Shown one piece after another: positions 37,558 through 48,900 of a stretch of DNA of 64,000 nt. This DNA is from Mucilaginibacter flavidus (GTDB lineage Bacteria; Bacteroidota; Bacteroidia; Sphingobacteriales; Sphingobacteriaceae): positions 310,001-374,000 of the forward strand of contig NZ_JAMXOE010000002.1 in the NCBI RefSeq assembly GCF_024055575.1, in the 5' to 3' direction. The notes beneath the pieces were generated by a model. The model ran no database searches. It worked only from the letters and a program-made list of their open reading frames with translations, and was not told the origin of the DNA. A program made the position numbers and the translations under genes. The number at the start of each line of letters is the position of its first letter. Within the stretch, counting starts at the first letter, position 1.

Positions 37558-38000
37558 AAGTGGTAAAAAAGTATTCCCTTTTGCTAATAATTCATGCTTT
37601 AACGGCAATAAAAGGGTAAAAAATGATTATATTTTTTGATCTATATTAAACATTAATCAATTGATTATCAATTAATTAATGTTTAAATTTTTTATATAAA
37701 ATTATAAAATCGTTAAAATCCTCCCTCTTGACGCGCTGCAACGGCGATTGCTCTATTTTTACCAATCCACAATCGCTAATATTGTAATACGAAAGTTACA
37801 GCTTTTGTGAAGACCAATTTAACCAAGCTTACTGAATTTTTTCGAGGATTGTCATTTTAGGCTAATTGTTTTTTGTTTAGATAAAATATTCAGAATTTAA
37901 TTAACCTGTGCGAAATTTCAGGCAGTGGATGCATCTTTAATAGAACCTTAAAAACCAATGAATATAAAACCAATTTCAAACAATTTAAACAACTTAAACT
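37558..38000. other. 443-bp leader region of the susC-like gene
   Basis: AT-rich. It contains the inverted repeat TTAAACATTAAT / ATTAATGTTTAA (37646-37657 and 37675-37686), with the 14-bp palindrome TAATCAATTGATTA at 37654-37667, and a weaker pair GCGATTG / CAATCGC (37744-37750, 37770-37776). No clear TTG / TAnnTTTG promoter was found. A short upstream frame starts at 37958. Confidence 0.5.
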
Positions 38001-38011
38001 ATGCAATTTAA
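37958..38011 (+). CDS. Possible 17-codon upstream frame overlapping susC start
   Basis: ATG AAT ATA AAA ... ATT TAA encodes MNIKPISNNLNNLNYAI and its stop lies 11 nt inside the susC-like gene, in another frame. Its composition is poor for a functional protein; if translated it could affect initiation at 38001. May be chance. Confidence 0.2.
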   Translation: MNIKPISNNLNNLNYAI

Positions 38012-40976
38012 ACGTTTACTCAGTTTAAGCTTCTTTGCAGTTTTTTGCTTTTTTACTCAGTCATTATTGGCTCAGAACAAAGTAATTACAGGTAAAGTAA
38101 CTGACAGCAAAGATGGCACCACACTAATTGGCGTTGCCGTAAAAGTAGGACCAACCGGCGGAGGCCTGACCGACACCAACGGCGATTATTCTGTTTCTGT
38201 ACCGGCTGGCGTAACTTCCCTGGTATTTAGCTACACAGGTTATTCTCCACAAACCGTTGCAATTAATGGCAGATCTGTAATCAATGTAAAATTAAGTGCC
38301 GACACCAGGACATTAAACGAAGTGGTAGTGGTAGGTTACGGTACCCAAAGAGTTAAGGATGCGACAGGCTCTGTTGCCTCGTTGGGCTCAAGAGACTTTA
38401 ACAAGGGGCTGATAGCTACGCCAGACCAGTTACTGGCAGGCCGTATAGCAGGTGTTACAGTAACGCCTTCGAGCGGCGAACCAGGTAGCGGTGCGTCAAT
38501 AAATATACGGGGAACCGGCTCAATCAGGGCTGGTAACGATCCGCTGTATGTAATTGACGGTGTTCCGATTTCAAACGACTCTTATTCAGGTTCCAGCCCT
38601 ACAATGGTTGCCGGGTCATCTTCGCCAAGGAACCCATTGGAGTTTATAAACCCTGCAGATATTGAGAACATCTCTATATTAAAAGATGCATCTGCTTCGG
38701 CAATATATGGTTCACGTGGCGCCAACGGTGTAGTTTTGATAACTACGCGCAAAGGAAGAAAAGGCCAGGGAATTCAATTCTCTGAAAATACCACTTTTGC
38801 TTCAACAGCAAGCCGCTATAAACTGTTGGACGGCCCTACCTTTTTAAAAGCAGTTGCCGCTACGGGCGCCAATGCTGATGCGATAAACAAGGGCGCTAAC
38901 GTAAACTACCAGGACCAGATATTCCGCAGTTCGGTTTCACAAAACGCGACTTTAGGATTTGGCGGAGCCAAGGATAAATTTACCTATCGCGCCTCTTTTA
39001 GTTATGATGACCAGCAGGGTGTAGTTAAAACTTCGGGATTAAAACGTTTAACAGGCCGCATCAATGCATCGCAATATTTGTTTAAAGATGTTGTAAAACT
39101 CGACTTGAATTATTTGCAGTCGAATGTTAAAGACCAGTTTGCGCCTATTACCAATAATGCGGGTTTTACCGGAAGTTTAATTGGTGCAACCCTTGGCTTA
39201 AACCCAACTTACCCGATTAAAAATGCCGATGGTACTTATTTTTTTGATGGAACCGCTCTCAACCCCGTTGCGATGCTTAACCTGACAGACGACCGCGACA
39301 ATGTTAACCGGAGCCTGGCGAATATAGCTGCAACGATAAAGATAACTAAAGATTTGAGTTACCGTGGTACTTTTGGTAATGATTATGCTTTATCAAAAAG
39401 GACTACCTTTTACGACCCGCTTATCCCTGGTTACACCAGCGGTGGTAATATAAGAGGCCAAAGCACGCCATCTATTTCGGGTATCGGGCAAGCTTCTTTA
39501 CAGCAGGTTAAACTTACAAACCAAATTGTCGAACATACGCTAACCTATGATAGAAAATGGTCCGACAATAGTCAATTAACCGTTTTGGGTGGGTACTCGT
39601 ACCAGGTATTTAAGAATTTTGGTTTTAATGACGTAAGGTTTCAGACTTCAACACCTAATGTGCTTGTAAAAAACCTTAACGATTTTAAAACCCGCTTCCC
39701 TATTTTTGGCGACTCCACAAAATCTGAGTTGCAATCATACTATGGCAGGATATTTTATTCATACAAAGACAAATATTTGGTTACAGCAACAGTACGTACA
39801 GACGGTTCATCCAAGTTTGGTGTAAATCATAAATACGCAACCTTCCCGGCATTAGCTGTTAAATGGAAGATAATGAATGAAGACTTTGCGCCAAAAGGAA
39901 TATTTGATGATTTAGGCTTACGGTTAAACTATGGTAAAACCGGTAACCAGGAGTTCCCGGCATACCAGTCGCTTTCCGTATTCCAGTCTCAACTTGGAGG
40001 TGGTAGCAACCAACTTTATGCTCCCAACCCCGATTTGAAATGGGAAACTACCACCCAATACGGAGCTGGTATTGATTTCGCGATTTTAAAGGGAAGAGTG
40101 ACAGGAACGGTTGACTATTTTAATAAGAGCACGAAAGACCTGTTGTTCCTGAACGTATTTGCCCAACCGGCACCGGCACCAAGCCAATGGATTAACTTAC
40201 CGGGAAATGTTATTAATAAAGGTTTAGAGTTCGGTTTAAATATATCGGCTGTGCAAGGCCCCAAATTTAACTGGGACATTAATTATAATATGACCTTTCT
40301 TAAAAATACCGTAGAAAATTTTGCCAGTCGTGTTGTAATTACCGGTGCAATAAGCGGCCAGGGTTTATCGGGCGCATATTCACAGGTAATACAAAACGGT
40401 TATCCGCTGTTTACCTTTAAGGTATCGCAATATGATGGCCTCGACGAGCAAGGTTTTGCAAAATATCCAAATGGTATTGATGGCCAGACTTTACAAGGCA
40501 GTGCGCTACCTAAATTTACGGCTAGCTTAACAAATAATTTCAGCTACGGGCCATGGAGCTTAAGCGTGTTTGTAAATGCTGTAACAGGCTTTTATGTATA
40601 CGACAATACTGCTAATGCATATTTCTACAGGGGCAGTTTGCTTACAGGCCACAACGTGACTTCTGATGTTGCCTTTACTAACGAAAACGTACTTAACTCC
40701 GGACAGGTTTCGACCCGCTGGCTTGAAAAAGGCGATTTCGTACGTATTTCAAACGCAACGCTTGGTTATACAGTGGCTTTGAAAAATGGTAAAGCAATCA
40801 AATCGCTGCGATTTGTGTTAAGTGGTCAGAATTTGGCCCTCTTTACAGCGTATAAAGGACTTGACCCGGAAATTAACGTTAACAAAGATATAAACAGTGT
40901 TCCATCGAGAGGGATAGATTACACAGGCTATCCGAAAGCAAGGACAATTACATTTGGGATAAACGCTGGATTTTAA
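38001..40976 (+). CDS. SusC/RagA-family TonB-dependent transporter
   Basis: Outer-membrane barrel that imports a ligand captured by SusD; 991 residues. Signal peptide (ends SLLAQ), carboxypeptidase-regulatory-like domain (GKVTDSKDGTTLIGVAV, about 28-105), TonB box/plug (NEVVVVGYGTQ; PLYVIDGVPIS; ASASAIYGSRGANGVVLITT) and a long barrel ending in a Phe (TFGINAGF). No N-terminal STN domain is seen, so sigma/anti-sigma signalling is unlikely; regulation may come from the upstream DUF6377 protein. 10 bp before the SusD gene. Confidence 0.95.
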   Translation: MQFKRLLSLSFFAVFCFFTQSLLAQNKVITGKVTDSKDGTTLIGVAVKVGPTGGGLTDTNGDYSVSVPAGVTSLVFSYTGYSPQTVAINGRSVINVKLSADTRTLNEVVVVGYGTQRVKDATGSVASLGSRDFNKGLIATPDQLLAGRIAGVTVTPSSGEPGSGASINIRGTGSIRAGNDPLYVIDGVPISNDSYSGSSPTMVAGSSSPRNPLEFINPADIENISILKDASASAIYGSRGANGVVLITTRKGRKGQGIQFSENTTFASTASRYKLLDGPTFLKAVAATGANADAINKGANVNYQDQIFRSSVSQNATLGFGGAKDKFTYRASFSYDDQQGVVKTSGLKRLTGRINASQYLFKDVVKLDLNYLQSNVKDQFAPITNNAGFTGSLIGATLGLNPTYPIKNADGTYFFDGTALNPVAMLNLTDDRDNVNRSLANIAATIKITKDLSYRGTFGNDYALSKRTTFYDPLIPGYTSGGNIRGQSTPSISGIGQASLQQVKLTNQIVEHTLTYDRKWSDNSQLTVLGGYSYQVFKNFGFNDVRFQTSTPNVLVKNLNDFKTRFPIFGDSTKSELQSYYGRIFYSYKDKYLVTATVRTDGSSKFGVNHKYATFPALAVKWKIMNEDFAPKGIFDDLGLRLNYGKTGNQEFPAYQSLSVFQSQLGGGSNQLYAPNPDLKWETTTQYGAGIDFAILKGRVTGTVDYFNKSTKDLLFLNVFAQPAPAPSQWINLPGNVINKGLEFGLNISAVQGPKFNWDINYNMTFLKNTVENFASRVVITGAISGQGLSGAYSQVIQNGYPLFTFKVSQYDGLDEQGFAKYPNGIDGQTLQGSALPKFTASLTNNFSYGPWSLSVFVNAVTGFYVYDNTANAYFYRGSLLTGHNVTSDVAFTNENVLNSGQVSTRWLEKGDFVRISNATLGYTVALKNGKAIKSLRFVLSGQNLALFTAYKGLDPEINVNKDINSVPSRGIDYTGYPKARTITFGINAGF

Positions 40977-40986
40977 AAATATAGAT

Positions 40987-42534
40987 ATGAAAAAATTAAC
41001 AGTAAAAATTGGAACGACATGCATGGCTGTGCTTTTAATCACATCCATGAGTTGCACAAAGCTGAACGAAACGGTTTACGGATCGAAAACCGTAAGGACA
41101 GGGAATGGTTCTGTATCTGATCTTGCCGGGGTTTACAACCAGCTGAACGGACAGACCAACCAGGCAAATACGTATGCCTTACAGGAGCATCCAACAGATG
41201 AAATGATGGGCCCCACCCGCGGGACAGACTGGGGAGATTTTGGAACGTGGCGTAAACTGCACACACATTCGTGGGACCAGTTTCACCAGCAGATCAGCGA
41301 TACTTGGGATGAATTAAACACAGGTGTTTTTCGCGCCACACAGGTTATTACAGCTTCAGGGGTATCTACCCAGGTGAAAGCCGAAGCCAGCTTTTTAAGG
41401 GCATATTTTATGTTCCAGGTAGTCGATCTTTTTGGCCAGGCGCCATTCAGGGATCCGGCTGGAGCATCGGATGCTAACCCTTCAGTTTTTACCCGCAGCG
41501 CGGCTACCGATTTTATTATTAAGGACCTTGAGTTTGCAGAAGCCAATCTTACCACACCAGCTGACATTGGCCATGCCGGCAAAGCTGCTGCCGATGCGCT
41601 TTTAGCTAAGGTTTACCTGAATAAAGCAGTTTACACAGCATCAGCGGTTGGCGGGCCATTTACATTTACGCCTGCCGATATGAGCAAAGTAATTGAATAT
41701 TCAAATAAAGTTATCAGCAGCGGCGACTATCAGCTAACCGCACCCGGTAAATATTTCACAAATTTTTCGTGGGATAACACAACTTTGAGTCATGAAATAA
41801 TATTTGGCCGCGTTAATACAGCAACAAACGCGCCTGCTAATGCTCACAACAGGTGGAGAATGACAATGCACTATAACCAAAGCCCAAGTAGTTGGAACGG
41901 GTTTACAACGCTGTCGGATTTTTATGGCAGTTTTGAACCAACTGATGAACGCCTTGGTGGAAATTATCCGGGTATGACTGATTTGAACGGATTGAAAACA
42001 GGATTTCTTATAGGCCAGCAATATGGACCTGGAAATGTAGCGCTTAAACAGCGGGGTGGGCAGCCACTGATTTTTACTCCTAAAGTTGATTTGAATTATT
42101 CAACTGAAGCACAGGGTATCAGGGTTATTAAATACTTACCACACCCTGCCGCTGATGGATCAGTAAACGATGATAATGCTACAAATGCCTATGTATTGCT
42201 TCGCTACAGCGATGTGTTGTTAATGAAAGCAGAAGCTATTATGAGAGGTGGCACCGATCCGTTGGGTAAAACACCATTAGCAATTGTAAACGATTTAAGG
42301 ACAGACCGTGGAGCTTCAGCTTTAACCGCTGTTGACGCCACTGCCATGCTTGCCGAAAGAGGCCGGGAGCTTTATTGGGAAGGCTGGAGAAGAAATGACC
42401 AGATCAGGTTTGGTAAATTCAATGATCCTGTTGACCAGCGGCCTACAAAAAGCGCTGCGTTCAGGACGGTTTACCCTATCCCGCAACGTGCTGTGGATTC
42501 AAACCCTAACCTGAAGCAAAATACTGGTTATTAA
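40987..42534 (+). CDS. SusD/RagB-family surface lipoprotein
   Basis: Ligand-binding lid of the SusC transporter; 515 residues. Lipoprotein signal peptide with lipobox MSC (about Cys23), TPR-like helices (KAEASFLRAYFMFQVVDLFG, ADALLAKVYLNKAVYTA) and the conserved C-terminal ELYWEGWRRNDQIRFGKF and YPIPQRAVDSNPNLKQN. No carbohydrate-active enzymes lie beside it, so the substrate is not evidently a glycan. Confidence 0.94.
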   Translation: MKKLTVKIGTTCMAVLLITSMSCTKLNETVYGSKTVRTGNGSVSDLAGVYNQLNGQTNQANTYALQEHPTDEMMGPTRGTDWGDFGTWRKLHTHSWDQFHQQISDTWDELNTGVFRATQVITASGVSTQVKAEASFLRAYFMFQVVDLFGQAPFRDPAGASDANPSVFTRSAATDFIIKDLEFAEANLTTPADIGHAGKAAADALLAKVYLNKAVYTASAVGGPFTFTPADMSKVIEYSNKVISSGDYQLTAPGKYFTNFSWDNTTLSHEIIFGRVNTATNAPANAHNRWRMTMHYNQSPSSWNGFTTLSDFYGSFEPTDERLGGNYPGMTDLNGLKTGFLIGQQYGPGNVALKQRGGQPLIFTPKVDLNYSTEAQGIRVIKYLPHPAADGSVNDDNATNAYVLLRYSDVLLMKAEAIMRGGTDPLGKTPLAIVNDLRTDRGASALTAVDATAMLAERGRELYWEGWRRNDQIRFGKFNDPVDQRPTKSAAFRTVYPIPQRAVDSNPNLKQNTGY

Positions 42535-42562
42535 TATATTGAGAAAAGTTGATTGAAGAGAG

Positions 42563-42596
42563 CGTAGCGAAATTTATTTCGCTACGTTTGTTTTTT
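42563..42596 (+). terminator. Terminator after the susD-like gene
   Basis: CGTAGCGAAA - TTTA - TTTCGCTACG is a perfect 10-bp stem followed by TTTGTTTTTT. It ends only 9 bp before the next ATG, so the FG-GAP pair may depend on read-through or on its own promoter. Confidence 0.85.
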
Positions 42597-42604
42597 CCCC
42601 GGTT

Positions 42605-45600
42605 ATGCCAAATAAAAATTTGCCGTTTTTTATTATTCTTTTTGCTGCCTTACTTTCATGCCATACTAATAAAAAGCCAACCTTATTCACTTTGCAAAAC
42701 AATGCTGATATTGGCATAAACTTTATCAATGAGCTTAACGACCAGGGGCGTACCAACGTTTTTGTATTTAGAAACTACTATAATGGCGGCGGCGTTGCTA
42801 TTGGCGATTTAAATAACGATGGACTGAACGATGTGTTTATGACATCGAACCTGGGCAGTAACAAACTTTATATTAACAAAGGCAACTGGAAGTTTGATGA
42901 TGTTACCGAAAAGGCTGGTGTAAAAGGTACAAAATACTGGAGTACTGGCGCAACTATGGTTGACATAAATGGCGACGGCTGGCTTGATATTTACGTTTGC
43001 CACAGCGGCAACGGTCCCGACAAGTCGCGCGGTAACGAATTGTTTATCAACCAGCACGATGGCACGTTTAAAGAAGAAGCTGAAAAATATGGCCTGGCCG
43101 ACAATGGACTGTCGACCCAGGCCATATTTTTTGATTATGACAACGACGGCGACCTGGATTGTTTTGTACTCAACAATTCATTCAGGCCTATTGCTACGTT
43201 TGATTTTACCAAAAACCTGAGAACGGTAATTGACAAATTAGGAGGCGCACGCCTTTACCGGAATGACAATGGCCATTTTACTAATGTTACCAAAGAAGCA
43301 GGCATATACTCGAGCGATATTGGTTTCGGGCTTGGCGTTTCGGTGGTTGATATTAACCAGGATGGCTATCCGGATATTTATGTTTCGAACGATTTTTTCG
43401 AACGCGATTACTTATACATCAACCAAAAGAACGGCACATTTAAGGAAGAGATACAGGACGAAACAGGGCACCTCAGCCTGGCCTCGATGGGGTCAGATAT
43501 TGCTGACATTAACAACGATGGTCAGTATGACATCTTTACAACCGAAATGCTGCCCGAAGGCGATAAACGGCTTAAAAAGATGACAGCCTTCGAATCGTAC
43601 GACGAACAAAAATTGAAACAGCGCGACGGCTACTTTAACCAGTACACACAGAATTGCCTGCAGCTGAATAATGGGGATAACACCTTTTCGGAAATTGCCT
43701 TTCACAGTGGCATAGCAGCCACCGACTGGAGCTGGGGCGCATTGATGTTTGATATGAATAATGATGGCTGGAAAGATATTTTTGTATGCAACGGCATTTA
43801 TAAGGACCTTACCGACCAGGATTATATTGAGTTCCTATCTAATAAAGACAATATGAACAAGGTTAGGGATAAAAAGAAGTTTGACTTTGCGGATTTTACC
43901 AAAAGGATGACGTCGACACCCTTATCAAACTATGCATTTTTAAACAATAAGGACCTGACTTTTTCAAATAAAGCCGAAGATTTTGGCCTGGCCACGCCAT
44001 CGTTCAGTAACGGCGCTGCTTACGCCGACTTGGACAATGACGGCGACAATGACCTGATTGTTAACAATGTAAACATGCCGTCATTTATCTACAAAAACAA
44101 TTCCGATGCGACGTTGCATCACTTCATTCAAATAAAATTACAGGGCGAAGGCTTAAACCGGTTTGGCATTGGCAGCACAATTAAAGTATTTAACAAAAAC
44201 ACCTCGCAAATATATTACAACCAGCCAACGCGTGGTTTTCAAAGCTGCACTTCGCCAAATTTAATTACCATTGGTTTGGGCAATAACACAACGGTCGATT
44301 CAGTGCAGGTGATTTGGCCCGGTGGCAAATATGAGGTGGTAAAAGGCCTTAAAGTAAACAAAGCCTACACGTTTAAAATCGCAAACGCTTTATTAAAGTA
44401 TAACTTCGATAAAAAGCCGGTAAAACCTATTTTCAAAGAAACTGCAAAAAGCCTGTTCGACAGCATACCGCGGCACATTGAAGATGACTTTGTTGATTTT
44501 GACAACGAAAAACTGATGCTTCAAAAGCTATCTGTCGAGAACCCTTATATGGCATCGGGCGATATAAATAATGACGGTTTAAAAGACTTCTATTTTGGCG
44601 GCTCAAAAGGAAACCATGCCTCAATTTACATCCAGCAAAAAAACGGGCACTTTAAGCAATATGTGCCGGAGGATTTTGAAAAGGCAAATTATCTTGAAAA
44701 TGCAGGCGCCGTATTTGGCGACTTTGATAACGACGGCGATGAAGATTTGATTGTTGCTGTTGGCGGTAATGCCGACGAAGCGGGCACTCCAATTTACTTC
44801 CCGAGGTTTTATGAAAACGATGGAAAAGGCCATTTAAAATGGGACCAAACCAGAACTATCCATGCAGCGGTGAATGCTTCAGTAATTACAGCCTGCGACT
44901 ATGATAAAGACGGCAGTCTGGACCTGTTTATCGGTGGCCGGAGCGTGCCTGGATTGTATGGATCTTTCCCAAAATCGTATGTGTTTCACAACGATGGCAA
45001 AGGACATTTTACCGATGTATCCGCAAAAGTATTTGGAAATGATACCAGGCTGGGAATGGTGACCGCTGCCCAATGGATTGATTTGGACAACAATGGTTTT
45101 GCCGATTTAGTGGTTACCGGTAATTGGATGGGTATAAAAATATTTATGAATAACAACGGTGGGTTTACGGAAGACAAACAGCTGGATAATTACAAAGGCT
45201 GGTGGAGCAGCCTTGAGGTAGCAGATGTTGACGGTGACGGCAAACCTGATATTATTGCCGGCAACTTAGGCACCAATAGTAAATTCAGGGCCTCGTTTAC
45301 CGAGCCGATGAAAATTTATGTAAAAGATTTTGATAATAACGGCACTAAGGAATGTGTTACATCAATGTATAAATCGGACCACGTGGAGTACACGTTTAAC
45401 ATGAAACAGGATTTGGTTGGGCAAATGCCCCTGTTTAAAAAACGCTTCCTTAACTACATTGATTATGCGGGCAAACCCTTTACGGAAGTGTTTACACCCG
45501 ATATGCTTGATAGCTGCGAAGTGCATCAAATGACGTACCTGCAATCGGCAGTTTTTTTCAATAATGGTAAAAGTAAATTTATATGTAAGCCGATGCCGGC

Positions 45601-45907
45601 CAGGGCACAGTTTGCGCCGATAAACACTATCCTGGCTGATGATATTGACCACACCGGCAAAAATACTTTGCTAATGGCAGGTAATTTTTTCGATTTTAAA
45701 CCCGAGATTGGAAGGCTTGATGCAGGGTATGGGTTAATGTATAAATATGTCAACAATCAATTTGTGTATGCCGACCCATCGCAAAGCGGGATAATGATAA
45801 AAGGGCAGGTTCGGTCATCGCTTGTTATAAAAAGTAGCACAGGCGCTAAAACGTATCTTTTTGGGTTAAACGACGATAAGCTTAAGGCTTTTCAGCTTAA
45901 CAAATAG
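42605..45907 (+). CDS. FG-GAP/VCBS and ASPIC-domain lipoprotein, copy 1
   Basis: A 1100-residue probable surface lipoprotein. The signal peptide ends in LLSC (Cys19). Many FG-GAP/VCBS repeats carry DxNxDGxxD calcium-binding loops (DLNNDGLND, DINGDGWLD, DYDNDGDLD, DLDNDGDND), forming one or two beta-propellers. An ASPIC/UnbV domain sits at about 507-592 (RFGIGSTIKVF ... VQVIWPGGKYE), followed by a second FG-GAP set. Such proteins resemble CRTAC1-like calcium-binding adhesion or scaffold proteins. It forms a tandem pair with the next gene and follows SusCD. Substrate unknown. Confidence 0.87.
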   Translation: MPNKNLPFFIILFAALLSCHTNKKPTLFTLQNNADIGINFINELNDQGRTNVFVFRNYYNGGGVAIGDLNNDGLNDVFMTSNLGSNKLYINKGNWKFDDVTEKAGVKGTKYWSTGATMVDINGDGWLDIYVCHSGNGPDKSRGNELFINQHDGTFKEEAEKYGLADNGLSTQAIFFDYDNDGDLDCFVLNNSFRPIATFDFTKNLRTVIDKLGGARLYRNDNGHFTNVTKEAGIYSSDIGFGLGVSVVDINQDGYPDIYVSNDFFERDYLYINQKNGTFKEEIQDETGHLSLASMGSDIADINNDGQYDIFTTEMLPEGDKRLKKMTAFESYDEQKLKQRDGYFNQYTQNCLQLNNGDNTFSEIAFHSGIAATDWSWGALMFDMNNDGWKDIFVCNGIYKDLTDQDYIEFLSNKDNMNKVRDKKKFDFADFTKRMTSTPLSNYAFLNNKDLTFSNKAEDFGLATPSFSNGAAYADLDNDGDNDLIVNNVNMPSFIYKNNSDATLHHFIQIKLQGEGLNRFGIGSTIKVFNKNTSQIYYNQPTRGFQSCTSPNLITIGLGNNTTVDSVQVIWPGGKYEVVKGLKVNKAYTFKIANALLKYNFDKKPVKPIFKETAKSLFDSIPRHIEDDFVDFDNEKLMLQKLSVENPYMASGDINNDGLKDFYFGGSKGNHASIYIQQKNGHFKQYVPEDFEKANYLENAGAVFGDFDNDGDEDLIVAVGGNADEAGTPIYFPRFYENDGKGHLKWDQTRTIHAAVNASVITACDYDKDGSLDLFIGGRSVPGLYGSFPKSYVFHNDGKGHFTDVSAKVFGNDTRLGMVTAAQWIDLDNNGFADLVVTGNWMGIKIFMNNNGGFTEDKQLDNYKGWWSSLEVADVDGDGKPDIIAGNLGTNSKFRASFTEPMKIYVKDFDNNGTKECVTSMYKSDHVEYTFNMKQDLVGQMPLFKKRFLNYIDYAGKPFTEVFTPDMLDSCEVHQMTYLQSAVFFNNGKSKFICKPMPARAQFAPINTILADDIDHTGKNTLLMAGNFFDFKPEIGRLDAGYGLMYKYVNNQFVYADPSQSGIMIKGQVRSSLVIKSSTGAKTYLFGLNDDKLKAFQLNK

Positions 45908-45924
45908 CCTGTAACAATAGTAAA

Positions 45925-48900
45925 ATGAAGCCAGTTGCACTAATTATAGGTTTAGGTATTGCCTGTGTGTTATCAGCATGCAGCCATAAAAAACCGGTTG
46001 AAAGCATATTTAGGCTACTGCCGGCAAGCGAAACACATATCGACTTTGTTAATAAAAATACCCCGACTGATTCAGTTAATATCCTTGATTATTTATACTT
46101 CTACAATGGCGCCGGTGTGGCATCGGCCGATTTTAACAACGATGGCTTGCCCGACCTGTATTTTGTATCAAACCAGGGCCCAAACAAACTATATCTGAAT
46201 AAAGGTAAACTTCAGTTTGAAGACATTACCGCAAAAGCCGGAGTGGCCGGCACCGGCGATTGGAAAACCGGCGTTACCGTAGTGGACATAAACGGCGACG
46301 GACTGAAAGATATTTATGTAACCGTGGTTTCCGGCTATCATGGCTTTAAAGGGAAAAATCAGCTTTACATCAACAATGGCGATTTAACCTTTACGGAGAG
46401 TGCGGCTAAATATGGGCTAGATTTTGAAGGGTTTTCCACCCAGGCTTCTTTCACTGACTATGACAAGGACGGTGATTTGGACATGTTTTTGCTCACATCG
46501 TCGGTTCATAGTAATGACACCTACGGCGATTCTTCGCAGCGCTTCAAATACAGCCACAATGCGGGTGACCACCTGTTTAGAAACGATGGCGGCCATTTTA
46601 CCGATGTCACTGCGGGTTCGGGAATTTATGCCGCGCCGATAGGTTATGGGCTTGGTGTTAGCGTTGGTGACTTAAACAATGACGGTTGGGACGATATTTA
46701 TGTAAGCAATGATTTTTTTGAGCAGGATTACTACTATATCAATCAACACAACGGGACTTTCAAAGAACAGTTAAAAAGCGCCTTTGGCCATACCAGTCTT
46801 TTCTCGATGGGTAACACCATGAGTGATATCAATAAAGACGGGCAACTGGATGTGCTATCGACTGATATGCTGCCCGAAGATATGAAGGCGCTGAAATCAA
46901 CCATAAATGATGAGCCTTTGGATATTTATAACCAGGAGGTAAATGCCGGTTTTTATTATCAATACTCAAAAAACTGCTTACAACTCAATGTTGCCAACGG
47001 CAAGAAATTTGTCGACATAGCCCTGTATTCAGGAGTGTCGGCTACAGATTGGACATGGTCGCCATTGGCGCAGGATTTTGACATGGATGGACGCAAGGAC
47101 CTGTTTTTTTCGAACGGGATAAAAAAGCGGCTGAACGACATGGACTACCTCAAGTATCTTGGTGACCCAAACACCATCAGGCAATACAAGTCGGAGAGAA
47201 AATTTGACCGCCAGAAAATCGACATGATGCCGGATGGCGCCGTGCACAACTTTTTATACAAGGGCAGCGATAGCTTGAAGTTTACTGACGTTTCACTTAC
47301 CAACGATATGCAAAAGCCATCTATTTCCTCGGGCTCTATAGCTGTTGATTTGGATAATGATGGCGACCTGGAAATCGTAACAAATAACATGGATGAACCG
47401 GCGTCGGTATATCAAAACCTTTCCATCGAAAATCATAGTGAAAATAAACCTGCTTACCTAAAATACGCGATAAAATATAAAGCAGGCAATATTGACGGCA
47501 TCGGGACGAAGTTTTTTATGAAATCAACCTCGCAGGTCGACCACCAGGAAATTCAAACCAGCAATGCCTACGAAAGCGGGCAAAGCGCAGAACTCACTTT
47601 TACATTTTTACCCAATGATAAACCCCGCGAACTGATGGTTGTTTGGCCTGATAACTCGTACCAGGTAATTAGTAACTTTACACTAAGTAAAAAAGCCGTT
47701 CTAACATATAACGCTGCAAACACTAAAACAACTGACAACACCTCGGGTTTAATTGCCAGTTTTTTAAGCGATAAAAAATTGTTTGACTATACGATGCCGG
47801 CGGTTAAAACCCTGGCGGCCATTAAAACCTTTGAAACGCCTGATTTTAATTACAATTACCTGTTGCCGCATTGTTATTTGCCGCATACCCCGGCTGTTGC
47901 AGTGGCTGATGAAAACAGTGATGGCTATGATGATATTTATGTGGGGGGCGTCCCTGGTGAAGAAAAATACCTGCTTACAGGCAATAAAGATGGAAGCTTT
48001 ACCAAAGTACCGGTCGCGGCTTTTAACCAGGGTGATGGCGATGCTGATGCAAAGTGGGTAGATGTAAACGCGGATGGAAAGCCCGATTTACTGGTGCTGA
48101 GCTCAAACCATCCATTTGCCGATGCGGGCAACTTATTACCGCCGCGATTATATATTAACAAAGGCAATAACCAATTCGAAAACAAGCTGCTGCCAAAGTT
48201 GTCAGGCCGGTACGCAAAACTATTTTTGTACGATTTTAACGGCGACGGTTTGCCGGATGTGTTTTTATCCGGCGCCGTTTCATTCAGGAACTATACCGCG
48301 CCTTCAACATCTGTTATCTTGATTAATAAGGGCAATGGAAATTTTGAAGCAATAACAAACAGTAAATTTGATCAGCTTACCAATATCAAATACTTAACAA
48401 GTATTACCTCGGTGGATATTGACCACAATGGCGAGAATGATATTGTAGTTACCGCCGAGTGGCAGCCTGTAAGTATTTTCCTGAGTAAAAATCACCAATT
48501 AGCCAAGTTTTCGTCGACACTATTGGACGGGATGACAGGCTGGTGGCAATCGGCATTAATTACTGATTTGGATAACGATGGGAAACCTGATTTGATTGCG
48601 GGCAATTGGGGGTTAAATAATAAATTCAACGTTTCAGAATCAACGCCTTTATTTGCCTACAACAACGATGTGGACAACGATGGCAGAAATGACCTGTTGC
48701 TATCTTATAGTTATAAAGGAAACTACTACCCCTTCAGGCCCAAAAACGACCTGGAGCAGGAGTTACCATACCTGAAAAAGGATTGGCTGAGCTATCAAAA
48801 AATGGCGGACAAAACAACCGGGGAAATATTTAAGGATAAGCTTGACGAAAGTAAAAAACTTACTGCCAATACTTTTGAGAGTATATTTATAAGCGATATA

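Noticed and set aside
38001..42534. Polysaccharide utilisation locus
   Set aside because: SusC and SusD are present but no carbohydrate-active enzymes, sulfatases or hybrid two-component system lie beside them; the trehalase is 17 kb away.
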